Origin: Adiantum capillus-veneris
Taxonomy: Eukaryota; Streptophyta; Polypodiopsida; Polypodiales; Pteridaceae
Direction of reading: 5' to 3'
DNA: 64,000 nucleotides
Assembly: GCA_014529385.2 (NCBI GenBank)
Contig: CM043952.1
Span: 68,455,370 to 68,519,369 of the forward strand
A program made the position numbers and the translations under genes. Below, in pieces: positions 35,335 to 46,879 of this stretch. Every line of letters begins with the position of its first letter. The stretch's first letter is position 1. Under the pieces are notes generated by a model. It was not told the origin of the DNA. It was given only the letters and a program-made list of their open reading frames with translations, and did no database searches.

Positions 35335-36848
35335 GCTTCCAATAAGAAGCCAATCACCTTCATGAAGCTCTTTCAAGAACAATTCAAGTAGATTAGTCAT
35401 GCAGACACAGTTACCTTTGACATGAGAGATAGAATAGAACTTTGTGCCTACATATCTGCCTCGTCAATCATTTGTAACTCATCTTAATACCATGCCCTTG
35501 ATAGCATATCTACCATTGTATTGTCTTTACCTGCAATGTGCTTAAACTCGGGATTTAATGACTTAATGTAGGCAATCCACTGCAACATAGCAATGTCTGG
35601 TGTTATGCAGCTTGTAATCATCCCAAGAAGTGGTAGACAATCTGTTTCTACAACCACACATGCAGCAATTAGGTACTCTTTCCTATTTTTCAAGGCTGTA
35701 ACCATACCCCATAACTCTCTCTTTATCTGTGGATAGTTTCTTTGGCGAGCACTTAGTACCTTTGCTCTAAATCTCACGACATACCTATGTCCTTCTCCGT
35801 CATCTTGCCCTATTGCCCATCCAATTCCTGTAGGACTGGTGTCTACTGTCACAGTTACTGGCCTTTGACACTCATAGTCTACCTTTCTCAAAGTTGGTGC
35901 TGATTGAAGCAACTCCTTTAGCTTTCTCATGGCTTTTACATGTGCTTCTGTCCATTTAAACTTTTGATTCTTTCTAAGCAATTGATAAAGAGGATCAGCT
36001 ACATGTGCATAATGTGGAATCCAAAAAACATAAAAGACACATGCTCCCAGAAACCTTCTAACCTCAGTGATGCTAGTGCATGTTTCTTTCATTCTTTGGA
36101 TGGCATCTACCTTTGTTGGACAAGGTTTCCTACCATATGGCCTGCACATATGCCCCACAATGAGCACTTCATTGACACCAAACATAGAAATTTTCCCAAA
36201 CAAAGTAAGATTCACTTCCTCCAACCTAGATAGAATTTTATCACAATCATTTATGTGATTTACCACAAACCTACAACATCCCCTAAGATCCAAAGCTTCA
36301 TCTTTTTCACTTTCTTCACATCCTTTGATAGGCAAATCGTCAATGAAAGGCATTGTGATTTGAGGAATAAAGTCACGTAAGACCTTATTCATCCCATTCA
36401 TCATATGTGCAACCAAGTTGGTTGCTCCCTGTGCAAGGTACACATCCTTACCAAACCCAAAGGTGTTCTCATGGTTGTCAAGTCTCTGCTTTCAATCGGC
36501 AGCTAAAATTGATCATACTCTCAGTAGAGATCCTCCATTGAGTAGATTGCCCTCCCTGCAAACGCCTCTGCAAACTCATCCACGATCGGTCTTGTACATA
36601 CATTTCTAATTGTCACCTTGTTCACTGGTTGCGTATCTTGGATGAAGCATAGAGCACCATTCTTCTTTGGAATTGTGAACCACCTGTTTGAGTATGGAAC
36701 ACAAGAAGGCTCCAAGATTCCCATTTAAAATTTTTCATTCAGTAGCTCTACTAACTTTGGCAAATGAGCCTTTGGAACCGGAATAGGCCGCATATTCCAA
36801 GGCACATGAGGTATTGTGAAAATTACCATAGGAGCTACAATAGAAGGA
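35335..36848 (-). pseudogene. Gypsy2 reverse transcriptase and RNase H
   Basis: Minus frames from 36848 to 35484 show an RT start (IPHVPWNMRPIPVPKA, WFTIPKKNGALCFIQD, VDEFAEAFAGRAIYSMEDLY), then after stops and a frameshift near 36440-36520 MPFIDDLPIKG with the catalytic Asp pair. RNase H follows: VTVDTSPTGIGWAIGQDDGE, NYPQIKRELWGMVTALKN, VVVETDCLPLLGMI and HIAGKDNTMVDMLSRA, giving the expected D, E, D, D set. The frame continues at 35400-35335 (ELHEGDWLLIGSYF) and resumes after the nested Gypsy1. The RT/RNase H wording (ARQRNYPQIKRELWGM) is unlike the TSRKL-type plant chromoviruses. Confidence 0.82.
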
Positions 36849-37295
36849 TCAACACATACTATCATGTGGCTCAAATGCAAAAGCCTTACCATGCTTTGAA
36901 AGCATTTCTTTAAAGCACTTTTTCTCCTCCTGTGTTAGAAACTCCTCGCAACCAATCTGCAACTCTTGAAAAGACTCTTTTGTGAAGGTGTGCCCAATCT
37001 TTTTAGGATTCCTCAAACTTGGTTGCAAAGAAGCCTTCTCAATGTTTTCCCTGTTGTAGGGTGGTAGGGGTGAAGCTACTGGTTTCACCTTCTTTGCTAC
37101 ACTCTTGTATTTAGTTTCAACATGGACTTCTAGGCCAACTGTTTGCTCAAAACATTGGTTTTCTTTAAAGGCTTCTATGACTCGATACATTTCTATAGAG
37201 CATACTTCCACAACTTCATTTTCAAGATGCAAACTAGACTTCATTATAGCATCAAGCTCACCCATAGTATCTACAAAAGAAACTTGCTCACACAA
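36849..37295 (-). pseudogene. Gypsy2 linker between protease and reverse transcriptase
   Basis: 148-codon frame with TFTKESFQELQIGCEEFLTQ and CFKEMLSKHGKAFAFEPHD, the conserved segment that leads into Ty3 RT (the KYKDVFA-like region). A stop at the downstream end and another frame (37543-37271) upstream show small breaks. Confidence 0.6.
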
Positions 37296-37506
37296 ACCAA
37301 AACATTTTCAGTAGGCTCTAGCAACCCACTCTCTTTCATGCCTATTTGTACATTATGTACATATTGCCTCTCACATCTCTTCAAATCTTCAAGTTTTGTA
37401 AAACATACTGATCCATTCCTTATTACCAAGGAGCCCGTTGAGAAAGTTTCACTTATTTTTGGATCAAGCGACACCCTTTCTCTTTTTGTACCATTGCAAT
37501 CCCACT

Positions 37507-37986
37507 TTACAATGGTACTTGGCCAAAACCCATCATTTCCCAATGGTCATGAAACTCTTTGCCCACCTTTGGTAGAGGATGATCCCTGAGGTTGTTTCTT
37601 TCATGGTTTACACAAACTGTGAGAAATTGGACAGCACGTTTATCATCTTTGCTTCGTATCTTGGCATATGCTGAACCATTGTCCATTACCTTTGTTTCCA
37701 TTCGAACTCCCACAATGTAGGGTTGTCCAAGGATGAGATGATATGAAGATGTATCATGTACAAAGAAGTTTTGGTCAATTTTTACATCACCTATTGTCAC
37801 CTTCACACCTAGACATGCTGTATACAATTCACCGGATGAATTGTTTGCCACTTTCACCATCCAACCATGATCTGTGTCCATCGGCCATTTACACTTGTTG
37901 TAGAGACTCTTTGACATTATGTTTATTTCTGAACCATGGTCAATAAAGGCAACAAATGGCTCTTCAAGATCACCTACCTTGACCAA
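37507..37986 (-). pseudogene. Gypsy2 retropepsin
   Basis: EPFVAFIDHGSEINIMSKSL is the protease active-site region, with His in place of the usual Ser/Thr of D-[ST]-G. HLILGQPYIVGVRMETKV is the conserved ILGxP motif. About 160 codons, typical for a Ty3 protease. It lies just downstream of gag and separated from it by a stop at about 37987-38007. Confidence 0.75.
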
Positions 37987-38007
37987 AGTTTCTGTACTAG
38001 CCCTTGC

Positions 38008-39966
38008 CTAGTGACTTCGTGAATAGTAGCTCCTAAGAATAGCTTCAACTTCTCCATCATCATTTGAGAAATGCACTTGCTTCAGTCTCCCACTAGATTG
38101 GTAGCATCCTACCACACCTCCATCATCTTCCTTATCTCGCAACTGCATCCCTTGTGTCTTCAACGTTTCTTCGTCAACCTGTGGACGAGCAACCTCAACA
38201 AGAGTTTGCTTCTTTCTCTTGATGATGTCAATGATCTCCTCGTGGAATTCACGCTTTGCAATGCCAAAGCCTTCTCCCAGAGTGAACTCAATTTTGCTAT
38301 CCAAAATCCTTTCCTCCAAGACTTTCTTTAAATCTGTAGTAACCTCAATATCAGATTGTAGTTTATAGGTTGGGCCTTTTGTCTTACCTTTTGTTGGCTC
38401 TTTCTTCTTTCTTGTTGTTGTAGACTCCTCCATGATTACTTCAGGTGGAGATGCTCCTTGTGTCGGGGGTGTTTGGGAAGACATTGAGTCGCTTCTTCCC
38501 CCACTTCTAGAAGCTCTTTTTGATGGTCCTTCATCAACATTCTCACGTTTGCGCTTCTCTTCTACAATAGCCTCATTTTGTTGGCATTTTGTAATGTAGG
38601 CATGCACTGACAATGAGTCCACTGGATCATTCCGTCCTGTTTCTAGACATATGCAATCACCTACTTCATGTAGAATCTCTTTCATAAGCTTTCCCTTTTT
38701 CGCTAATTGCATGACATTTGGCCAGATTTGACCATGATGGTCACTCACCTCTTCATCACTAAGATGCTCAATTTTTACTTCATAAGTAGCTGCCTCAACT
38801 GAAGAGGTGGCATGGTTAGTTTCCATATCTTCAACTAAGGTTTTCATTCCCCCCTTCCCAATGTTAGTTCTCATGGGTACACCTGTCTGTCTTAAGTGGA
38901 TTTTACCATCCTTAAAAAAGACAACATCTTTTGTCAAAGCATCACTGAAACTATCACAATCCCTTCTTACATGGTCTGTACTATCACACAAAATACATCT
39001 ATTAACAAAACCTTCTATGGGCTGTTGTCTTTGCCTAGGAAGTGGCCCCGATGGTTGGCCTTTTTCTTCAAGCTTTGCAAGCTTCACTTTCAAGTCACGC
39101 ATTCCCTTCACAAGCTCATCTAACATGGACTCATCAAACTTTGGAGCTATAAAAGTAGGCTTTACCATTTTGTCAGAAGTTGAGGTTGAAGGACTTGTAG
39201 TGTTTACTATCATCTTGTCCCTTCTTCTTTGTCATTTGGCAAGCAATGAGATAGCTCCTTCAACTTCATTCCAGTCGGTCTTTAGTCCTTACTCAGCATC
39301 TTTATCTTCAAGAAGAAGCTCCAAATTTTCTTGAAACTCTTTACCTGCATCTTGTAAGAAAATATATGTCTTCTCTGCATCTAGTGTGGCCCTTTCTGTC
39401 CTGATGAGTTGTGTATAGCGCCGCTCAAATTCCTTAAGTAGCTTTGTTAGTGATAGTCCTTGCTTTGGCTTGACTACCCATTCCAAGAATGTCCTTTTGG
39501 TTACTCTCTCAGAGTCCTCCATGAAATATTCCTTCTTTAAAGCTACTTTGAGTTCTTCCCAGTTTCTCCCATGTCCATCTTTAATTCCCCTAACATGTTC
39601 CCTTATTTTTGGAGCAACAACTAACTCAAAGCTTTGAATCATCTCACCTTCTGACACGCGATGCAGCTCCATCTCCTTCACATACTCGCGCAAGTACTTG
39701 GTTATATCTTTGCCATTGAAATGATGCATTCTATTGACGACCGCTTGTATGTCTTTGGTTGCTGAAATCTCTCTTCTTTCAGTGGCATGTTGTTGTTGCA
39801 TAAACATTGCAAATGCTTGAAACATTTGCATTGTTGCTAGGTCAAAATGTATACCCTGTTGCTCCATATGATCACCCATGGTTACCCACAAAATATCACC
39901 CTGGCAAATGCGCATCAGGTTCACTAAAAATATGTTGAGAAATTTGCGGTCTTGCCAGGAAAGCAC
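38008..39966 (-). pseudogene. Gypsy2 gag
   Basis: Two frames, 39966-39289 and 39213-38008, are joined across a frameshift or stop. The first has a capsid-like domain (FNGKDITKYLREYVKEMELH, then NWEELKVALKKEYF and LSLTKLLKEFERRYTQ). The second has a zinc knuckle CILCDSTDHVRRDC and a long charged region with a KKKEPTKGKTKG basic patch. The likely start is the Met at MGDHMEQQGIHFD, near 39880. Confidence 0.7.
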
Positions 39967-40012
39967 CGGGCTTTTGGCTGTGAGAGTTTGTGAGAGAACT
40001 CCAAAAAATATA

Positions 40013-41935
40013 TGAAGGAGTTAAACCATAGATGCCATGAAGACTAGGGTTTGGAAGGAAGTGCAATCAAAGAAGCCCCACTCTTTCTCTCTTGCACTCA
40101 CACACACAAAGAAAGAACACAAAAGAGAATATAAAAAAAAAACAAAGATAAAAACATCAAGGCTATGGTCATATCGTATCATGGGTAATATGAAAGGGTT
40201 AATAGATGAGATAATAGCGTTCAATCTTTGCCGACCGAACAGGCTACGAATTGTTCTTTGAAATTGTAGTTTTGTGCTTACCATAATATATATGTTTTGT
40301 CTAGTGATGGAGATTAATTGTGTGTACAAATCCTCTTGGTTCATAGCAAGATAACTACACTTACGTCAAAAGAAAAGTTATAGTGTATAAGAGGTTGTAT
40401 GATGGGATTCGGTAAAGAAGTATTTCATTGAGTCTTTCTGGGAAAAAGAGAAACATTAATGTTGCTAAAAGTGTATTTTACGGCTACTCTATACGTTAAT
40501 TCTAATAGATCGCACAGAGTGGAAGCGGTAGAAATTCTCATCATGTGGATTATTCATCTAGGATAACTGTAGTATGTGCAAAACATAGATATGAGAGAAG
40601 AGAAGAGAAGAGAATCTCTCTCCCAAGCCCTATTCTTGCCCGTAGGCAATAAGGATACTGCAGGGAGAGATGTACCTCTAGCAAGGAGAACTTAGAATTT
40701 GTAGAGAGAATGAATTTCTAAGAGTGAGAGAGATAGGTTTGGTTAGAGAGGGAGATGAGATTAGAGATATATGTTGCATTAGAGGTGAAAAAGAAAACGA
40801 CAAGAAATCAACAAAATATCAAAGTAGAACACATCTTACTTGATAAACCCTTTGGGAGTTATTCACCATTTCTGATGGAGAGAGAAGAAGAGGGAAAACT
40901 TCGGCTTTGATTGATGCACCAAGTTCAAGTCCTTCTTTGATTACAGCTTATCTTCCAAGGATAGCTTACAGGAATGGCTAGTCTTCCTCTAGGAGTAAGT
41001 GTAGGCTTAGGCTTATGTTTATGGCTAAGTACAATTAAGCATTACTACTCTCACTCCCTCATGAATTCCTCTCATCAATGGCTTCAATGGTTTTCAAGGA
41101 AGAAGAGATCCCCTTTTATAGGTGAAGAGACCCCAAGGGTTTACACAAGAAGGAGAAGAGCTAGTGTGAATAGAAACTGGAAAAGTTTGAAATGAGTTGT
41201 CCCTGCATGATGTGGACAGACTAGGTACAGTATTTTGATCATATCTCCTCAACCGTGGCTCCAAATAAAAACGTAAAAATATAGGCAAAAAATTCAGCTC
41301 ATAAGCTATGACTCCCATTTTAAATACTTTCCAATTCGGATTGGAACCTTGTGTAAAAAATCCATCAAAATAGGGTACAATTTTGGCAGTAAAAGTCTTC
41401 TTGTGGTCCCCTTAGCCTAAACTTTTATTTGATTCCAATGAACACCTCACGCAATATGAAAGCATGACATTTCTACTTGACATATGTTTGTAATCATACT
41501 TGCAATAATGCATTAAAATAGGTGTATCTTTGAAATCATGCCACTTAGTGTTCCATTGAGATTTGATTCCTTCCTAGTAGTTATTTAAACAGAAATATAA
41601 GAAAAATTAAAAAATACATAGAATATATATATATTGGAAGTTACCCCAGATATAGGATCTAGCGAGGGTATGAGATAATAACGAGATAGTAGAAAGAAAG
41701 TATCGATGTTTTTTGCCCCAAGTTAAAGAGACGGAGCTATTGACGCTTTTCCCATAGTACTTTCTGATGATAAAGTAAGAATATGTTACCCTTGAGATAA
41801 ATAATAGGATGAGATAAAAAGTTTATTATTATACTTAGATATGCATATGTACATTATAGGAAATATAATTATGTATCTAAAAAGTTGCAAGATAGATCTT
41901 GTAGCATGTGTTTCCACTATGTACGTGTCACAGCA
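40013..41935 (-). mobile_element. Gypsy2 5' LTR
   Basis: 1.92 kb from TGAAGGAGTTAAACC to GTGTCACAGCA, matching 18829-20549. It differs mainly by a 175-bp insertion near its outer end. No clean tRNA-complementary site is visible just inside 40013, so the PBS is mutated or of an unusual type. Confidence 0.82.
41580..41754. mobile_element. 175-bp insertion in the Gypsy2 5' LTR, flanked by TAGTA
   Basis: Present here and absent at the corresponding place (near 20374) in the 3' LTR. It is flanked by TAGTA at 41575-41579 and 41755-41759. It starts GTTATTTAAACAG and ends GCTTTTCCCA, with no terminal inverted repeat and no Pol III boxes that I can see. Probably a small non-autonomous element. Confidence 0.55.
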
Positions 41936-42459
41936 GGACAACATATGTACTCAACTTCTTTAATGGGCTTCTTGTGCATTTTTGATTCATTGAAAATCAC
42001 GTGTGAGCTACGAATGACTTTGTCGAATTCTGAGTGCCAGATACGATAGCCCATCTCTCCATTTGCACCATAGCCGATAAAAATGCATTTGTGTGACCTG
42101 GGATCTAACTTGCAACGAAGTTCTTTTGGCACATGTTCATATGCCTCACATCCAAATATACGTAAATGCTCATAGCTTGGAATTTTTCTAGTCCATAACT
42201 CCTCTAGAATTTGAAATTCAACGGAGAACTAGGTGACCTATTGATGATGTGCAGTGCTGTCAGAACAGCTTTCCCCCAAAACTCTGGAGTAAGCTTCTCC
42301 ATAGAAATCATAGAGAGAACTCGCTCTTGAATCGTGTGATTCATTCTTTCAGCTATCCCATTTTGTGCAAGTGTGTATGGAGCAGTAAAATCTGACAAAT
42401 ACCTCTTAGATTGCAAAAATCATGAGCTCCGTGGAGACGTATTCTCCACCATTGTCCGT
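41936..42459 (-). pseudogene. Copia2 integrase end
   Basis: 42416-42204 reads YTLAQNGIAERMNHTIQERV, containing the catalytic Glu of the DDE set, then AVLTALHIINRSPSSPLN. 42132-41936 reads MPKELRCKLDPRSHKCIFIG and GYRIWHSEFDKVIRSSHVIF, the conserved end of copia integrase before RT. Sequence stops at the Gypsy2 LTR edge; RT and RNase H are absent from the other side of Gypsy2. Confidence 0.75.
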
Positions 42460-43455
42460 TCAAAAATCTTTGAGCTTTTTTTCTGGTTGGTTCTCAACCA
42501 TGGCGATGAATTTTTGGAACGTAGAAAATACCTCTTCCTTACGCTTAAAGAGATACACCCACACCTTTCTAGTAGAATCATCTATGAGTGTGAGAAAGTA
42601 GTTTGCCCCCCCTAGAGTTTTATGTGGCATTGGACCACACAAATCACTGTGCACTAAGTCTAGAAGTTTGCCTAGTTTCTTGTTCAATGGCGAACATGTT
42701 AACCTAGTATGTTTTTCATATAGACAATGCTCACACAATGAAAAGTCTATGTAATCTAACACAAGTAAGTAGCCAAAACACTGAAGTGTTTTCATTCCCT
42801 TTTGGCTTATATGCCCTAGCCGGCTATGCCACAACTCAGTAGATGACATCTCGGCAACATAGATAGAGTGTTCGTTGACACTCAAAACAAACATAGAGTA
42901 CAAGGATCCATTTTTACGACCTTTCATCATGACAAGGTTGTTCTTGCGGATCAACCAAGAACAATTATCAAAAATTGTAGTGTAGCCAAGATCATCCAAT
43001 TGCCCTATAGAAAGCAAGCTCTTTGTAAGCTTGGGCACATCTCTGACATTCTGCAACACAAAAGTAGTACCATTATGCATCTGAAGTTTCACATCACCAA
43101 TGTCAATAATGTCCAGCTCATAGGAATTACCAAGCTTGACTATGCCATGCATGGATGCATAAGAGGAAAACCACTCTCTATGCAGTGTGACATGAAAACT
43201 TGCATCAAAATCAAGAATCCAATTCTGTGCATAACCCTCATCCTGTGCAACCAAAGCATTTGGAGTGAGATCTTGTGTGAAAATGAGAACATCTGAGGGA
43301 TCTGCTGTCACCTCTGCATGAATCTCTGTTGGCATAATGTTCATCAGTGGAGGAGGAGCATCCTCTACTACAGTGATAGGTATGGGAGACTCAACCACAT
43401 TGAGCTCCTCAATCTTTACCGTACTTTTGCCTTTGCCAGAATTATCTTTTTGCAT
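42460..43455 (-). pseudogene. Copia2 protease, GAG-pre-integrase and integrase core
   Basis: A 331-codon frame. WILDFDASFHVTLHREWF is the protease site, with D-F-D-A where D-S-G-A/C is normal, so it is catalytically dead. LSIGQLDDLGY and LWHSRLGHISQKGMKTL mark the linker and GAG-pre-integrase domain, the latter with a C-x2-C-type end (CEHCLYEKH). LDLVHSDLCGPMPHKTLGGA and FLTLIDDSTRKVWVYLF are the first half of the integrase core with the first catalytic Asp. A frameshift near 42465 leads to the next segment. Confidence 0.8.
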
Positions 43456-44265
43456 GTTTTTTTATCTCTTAGGAAACTGGGGAAATCGTTTTTGTAATAG
43501 CCCTTCTTATGGCAATAATAACACTCGACATTTTTGGCTTTGCGGTCTCTACTTGAGTTCCTGTTTTTGCTAGGACTACAAGGATTTCTCTCTCTACTTT
43601 TGCTTTTGTATTTGTTCCTTTCATGGCCTCTTGCCTTTCGTTGAGCTGCCAGCCATATATGCATCTCCATGACTAGCACCATCCAAAAATTTACGCCGAA
43701 TTTCTTTAGTTAGCAATGCATTTGTGACATCGTTGAACACTAACTTGCCATTCGGAGCTGACTCGCTAATGGTTGTGCAAAAGATGTCCCATGAACTGGG
43801 TAGAGAGCATAACAAGAATATAGACTTGAGTTCGTTGTCAAACTCCTTAAAGCCCTGAGATGTTAACTGATTGAACAAGGAGTTGAACTCATTTAAGTGA
43901 CCAGAAATTCTACTACCTTCTTTCATGTTAAGCTTCATAAGATTTTTCATGAGAAAAATTTTGTTGGATGCACTTTTGCTCTCCCATGCTGAACATAAGC
44001 TATCCCAAAGTTCCTTGGTTGTTGTCTTCCCTATGATAGTGAAGAAATTTGACTTGACTAGATGTAGAAGTATTTTAGCCATGGCTCTCGCATCCAAAAT
44101 CTCCCATTGAGCTTCCGTATAGTCACCATCCTCTGCACGCTCTTTCAATGGTTCTAATAGGCCTTTGTTTGTCAAAACATCTTTCATGTGCTCTTTCCGC
44201 ATGGTGAAGTTGCTGCCATCGAACTTGCAAATGAAATACTCCTCCTTTTTTGAAGAAGAAGCCAT
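43416..44265 (-). pseudogene. Copia2 gag (UBN2-type)
   Basis: The likely start is MASSSKKEEYFICKFDGSNF at 44265. It reads through ILLHLVKSNFFTIIGKTTTK, LWDSLCSAWESKSASNKIFL and FNSLFNQLTSQGFKEFDNEL, the UBN2/gag-polypeptide pattern of plant copia elements. A frameshift near 43640 leads to a zinc-knuckle segment CYYCHKKGYYKNDF, in which the His is Tyr and the last Cys is Phe, so RNA binding would be lost. The gag-to-protease boundary overlaps at 43416-43455. Confidence 0.8.
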
Positions 44266-45726
44266 CATTGACAAGAGGGTTTTGAGAGGTATCAAACTAT
44301 GGCGAGAAGCTGCAAAAATCTGGGCAGAGTAACCTTTGTATCGGGAGTAAAATCTCAACTGAAATAGGCTCAAAGGTGCCAACAATGAAGTCGCGACTCG
44401 CAAAAAAGAAATCTGATAGAGTCTCCTTTGTATGAGGAGTCAAAACTCAACTCAAAATACGCATAAATGTGCCAAATGCACTAATTCGACATCAAAATTG
44501 ATACTTTCACTGCCAATGTAATTGCCAACTCGCCATCAAAAGCACATGAAACCGTCCAGATATATTTCCTATGGTAAGGGTACCAAAAATGGAGACCTGT
44601 ATCACCGAAAGTGTCTCAACATTCGAGCACACCCCAGCTCAAAGAAAACCTTACGCTATCCACCCTCCAAAGGCTAATGCAGACACAAATGGACTAGCCA
44701 CAATCTCAGAAAGGGCTCTTCTGGTCCGAGTCTCAGAAACAACCAGGAAAAATTGCTAAACTAGCCAAAAAATGGCTCCACACGTAATACAGTGGGCAAT
44801 GTTTGCAACTCAATGTACATGAGTGAACCGCGCTCAAAGAGGCACCAAGAACTGATGTATGCAGTAAATGTAATCCCTCTGGGGATATATGCTCTCAAGA
44901 GAGCTCAATCGTACTAGGTGTGCTCACAACAAAATGCATCTGTCAACAGGTCTGTCCACAGAGGAACTACTGTCAAAATGACTACCAAAGTCGCTTGAAA
45001 GGCGATGTGTCTGGTAACGTGGAGGATCTGTGTGTAAACCGGCTAAAAAGCCCCCTGTAACATGTAACATGCATGTCGGTGTCGCTATATGCCGATTTCT
45101 ACTACCGGGAAAAATAATGCTAGTCGAATAGCCGCCAAAGGTGTCGTAGTCGAAAACCGTGCAGTAGAGCGTGATCGGTGCGCTCGATGCCGATGCCAAG
45201 TATCACACCTCTATGGTAGAGGCACCTCACCCGTCTGTGTGGCAAGCACAGCTGTCGATTGCCGAAAAAATTTGTCCGCGTGAAACCAGTGTCGGGTCGG
45301 ATGTCAAAAATCCGCCTGTAATGAGAGTAATGCGAGCCGATGCCAAAACGTGAGAGTCGGTGTCAAAATGGCTCTAATCATCGATGTCGATGTTGTCTCC
45401 TGCCATCGGACGAGAGTGGCTAGCCGAGTAGCCATAGATGCCTATGCTCAAAGCCGGTGTCGAGCCATAGAGGCCGAGTTGGATCGGTGTCGAAACCGAT
45501 GTCGGGTCGCCGAAATCCGAAGTCGAGAAGAAACCGAAGAAATGGGCCAATGCCAGGTGATGTTCAGCTTACTCGTTGCTTGTGTGTGTGCGCGTTAGCG
45601 CACGCCAAAAGAGATCTCTCTCTACCTCTCACTCGCTCTCTCAACTCACATGCTCATTATCTCTCTCGAAAATCACTCTCTCTCTTCGTCGCTCTGTCAC
45701 AACACTATCTCTCAAACATGGTATGT

Positions 45727-45762
<36 letters not shown>
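45727..45762. repeat. (CA)n microsatellite
   Basis: About 17-18 CA units after GTATGTCTCTACACA. Confidence 0.95.
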
Positions 45763-46114
45763 CTAGGAGGTCTCTCGCTCATTCTATTTCCAAGCTTGGG
45801 GTTTCCGAGAGCGGGGTCGGAGAGTCTTCGAGATGTCACGAGATCACTTGGTGGGATCAAGGCTTTACACACTAAGTGTGTGATTAAAAATTAAGGAAAA
45901 TCTTTTGTTTTTACTATATTCGGTCTGCAGCATTTGTCTCTCGCTTGGACGAGCTGGGGTGTGTGAGCCCTATGGATTTGAAACTTATGCTGCTCTACTC
46001 ACGGCTTGATCAAGCCCTCCAAAGTCTCAATTGTGTTGGCTTGTACCCTCGATGTCTGCTGCACGAACTACAGCGCTGCCCGATTGATGCTCTCCCAAGT
46101 TCGCTACCCAGTTC

Positions 46115-46115
<1 letters not shown>

Positions 46116-46149
<34 letters not shown>
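46116..46149. repeat. (GT)n microsatellite
   Basis: About 16 GT units, just upstream of the inverted-repeat element at 46260. Confidence 0.95.
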
Positions 46150-46150
<1 letters not shown>

Positions 46151-46259
46151 CCAATACACCACACAAGGATTTCACACAAGGATCTCCAACAACTATATGG
46201 GGCACCCTATCCAAAAGAAACCCAACAAGCTCTATACCCTTGTCTCGAGTTTTCCCTGA

Positions 46260-46608
46260 GGCCTATGTCACATTGGGACGGGCACAAGCAGGCCAAGCTG
46301 AGTTGGCACGCATCTGTTCACGCAGGCCAAAAGCTGCAGGTGGCCGCGAGAGTTGTCAGAGGGACGGCCTATGTTGCCCGCCCCACTTTTGAAGGTTGTG
46401 GTCAACTGCATAAAGTAAACGCGGGAAGAGCGTCGATAGGGCTTGAACACAGATGCGCAGCGTGGAAGCTGGAAAGCTCACCACTTTTGGCTATCGTCGA
46501 TTTGATGTCATGTGGGTGTGACAGTTACAATATTTCCTTGTGTGACACAAAACAGCCGGCCTCCTTCCAAAAAAGAGCTTGGGTGCCCGCCCCAGTGTGA
46601 CATAGGCC
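46260..46608. mobile_element. 349-bp inverted-repeat element (MITE-like) with a tRNA-like core
   Basis: The left end is GGCCTATGTCACATTGGGAC and the right end, reverse-complemented, is GGCCTATGTCACACTGGGGC. The match extends over 26 bp with two mismatches, through GGGCAC. The element is flanked by TGA at 46257-46259 and 46609-46611. Length, GGCC-starting ends and a 3-bp duplication suit a PIF/Harbinger-type MITE. A minus-strand stretch inside (46502-46430) has Pol III-like boxes (GATAGCC..GTGGTGAGC and GTTCAAGCCC). It sits in the gag-like leader of the element whose PBS is at 46880. Confidence 0.6.
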
Positions 46609-46611
46609 TGA

Positions 46612-46879
46612 GAAAAGAGAGAGCACATCATCAATGATAGTTTGCAGATGAACTACCTCAAGTTCAATACGACCAGATTCTATCTTTGCCTTGTCAAGAA
46701 CTTATGTTATTAATGATGTGCCACAAAAGCTTTCCCTCCTTTGATTGTCCTACTCTAAGCCTTTGCACACTAGCTCTTTGTTCCTGCAGAGCTTCTAGCT
46801 CAACCTAGCCAAGCTTTCCAAAGTCGATAGGGGTCGTTGCACACGAGGGGTGTAGCCGAGGCTCGAGAGTCGTGCTCCT
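46612..46879 (-). pseudogene. Leader/gag-like fragment downstream of an LTR
   Basis: Minus strand after the PBS at 46880 contains a helical, Glu/Lys-rich fragment ending KAKIESGRIELEVVHLQTII before the MITE boundary. It looks like a coiled-coil gag start, broken by stops. Too short to assign a family. Confidence 0.3.

Larger units (their letters stand above)
44266..46256. other. Copia2 leader and unassigned CpG-rich DNA
   Basis: No convincing gene. 44990-45540 is rich in CG with recurrent GTCGA, CCGATG and GTCGGG words on the plus strand. 45540-45720 is CT-rich. Short plus-strand frames across here look like chance. The element's LTR and PBS are not identifiable in this stretch. Confidence 0.5.

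Noticed and set aside
37143-37589. 148-codon plus-strand frame
   Set aside because: Antisense to the Gypsy2 linker/protease region; no motif.
38807-39334. 175-codon plus-strand frame opposite Gypsy2 gag
   Set aside because: Shadow of gag, which has a zinc knuckle and capsid motifs on the minus strand.
45350-45600. CG-rich frames with Arg-rich products considered as genes
   Set aside because: Composition is driven by recurrent GTCGA/CCGATG words; frames are short and overlapping on both strands.
46430-46502. Functional tRNA gene on the minus strand
   Set aside because: Box-like motifs are present but I could not lay out a full cloverleaf with an anticodon stem; treated as tRNA-like only.
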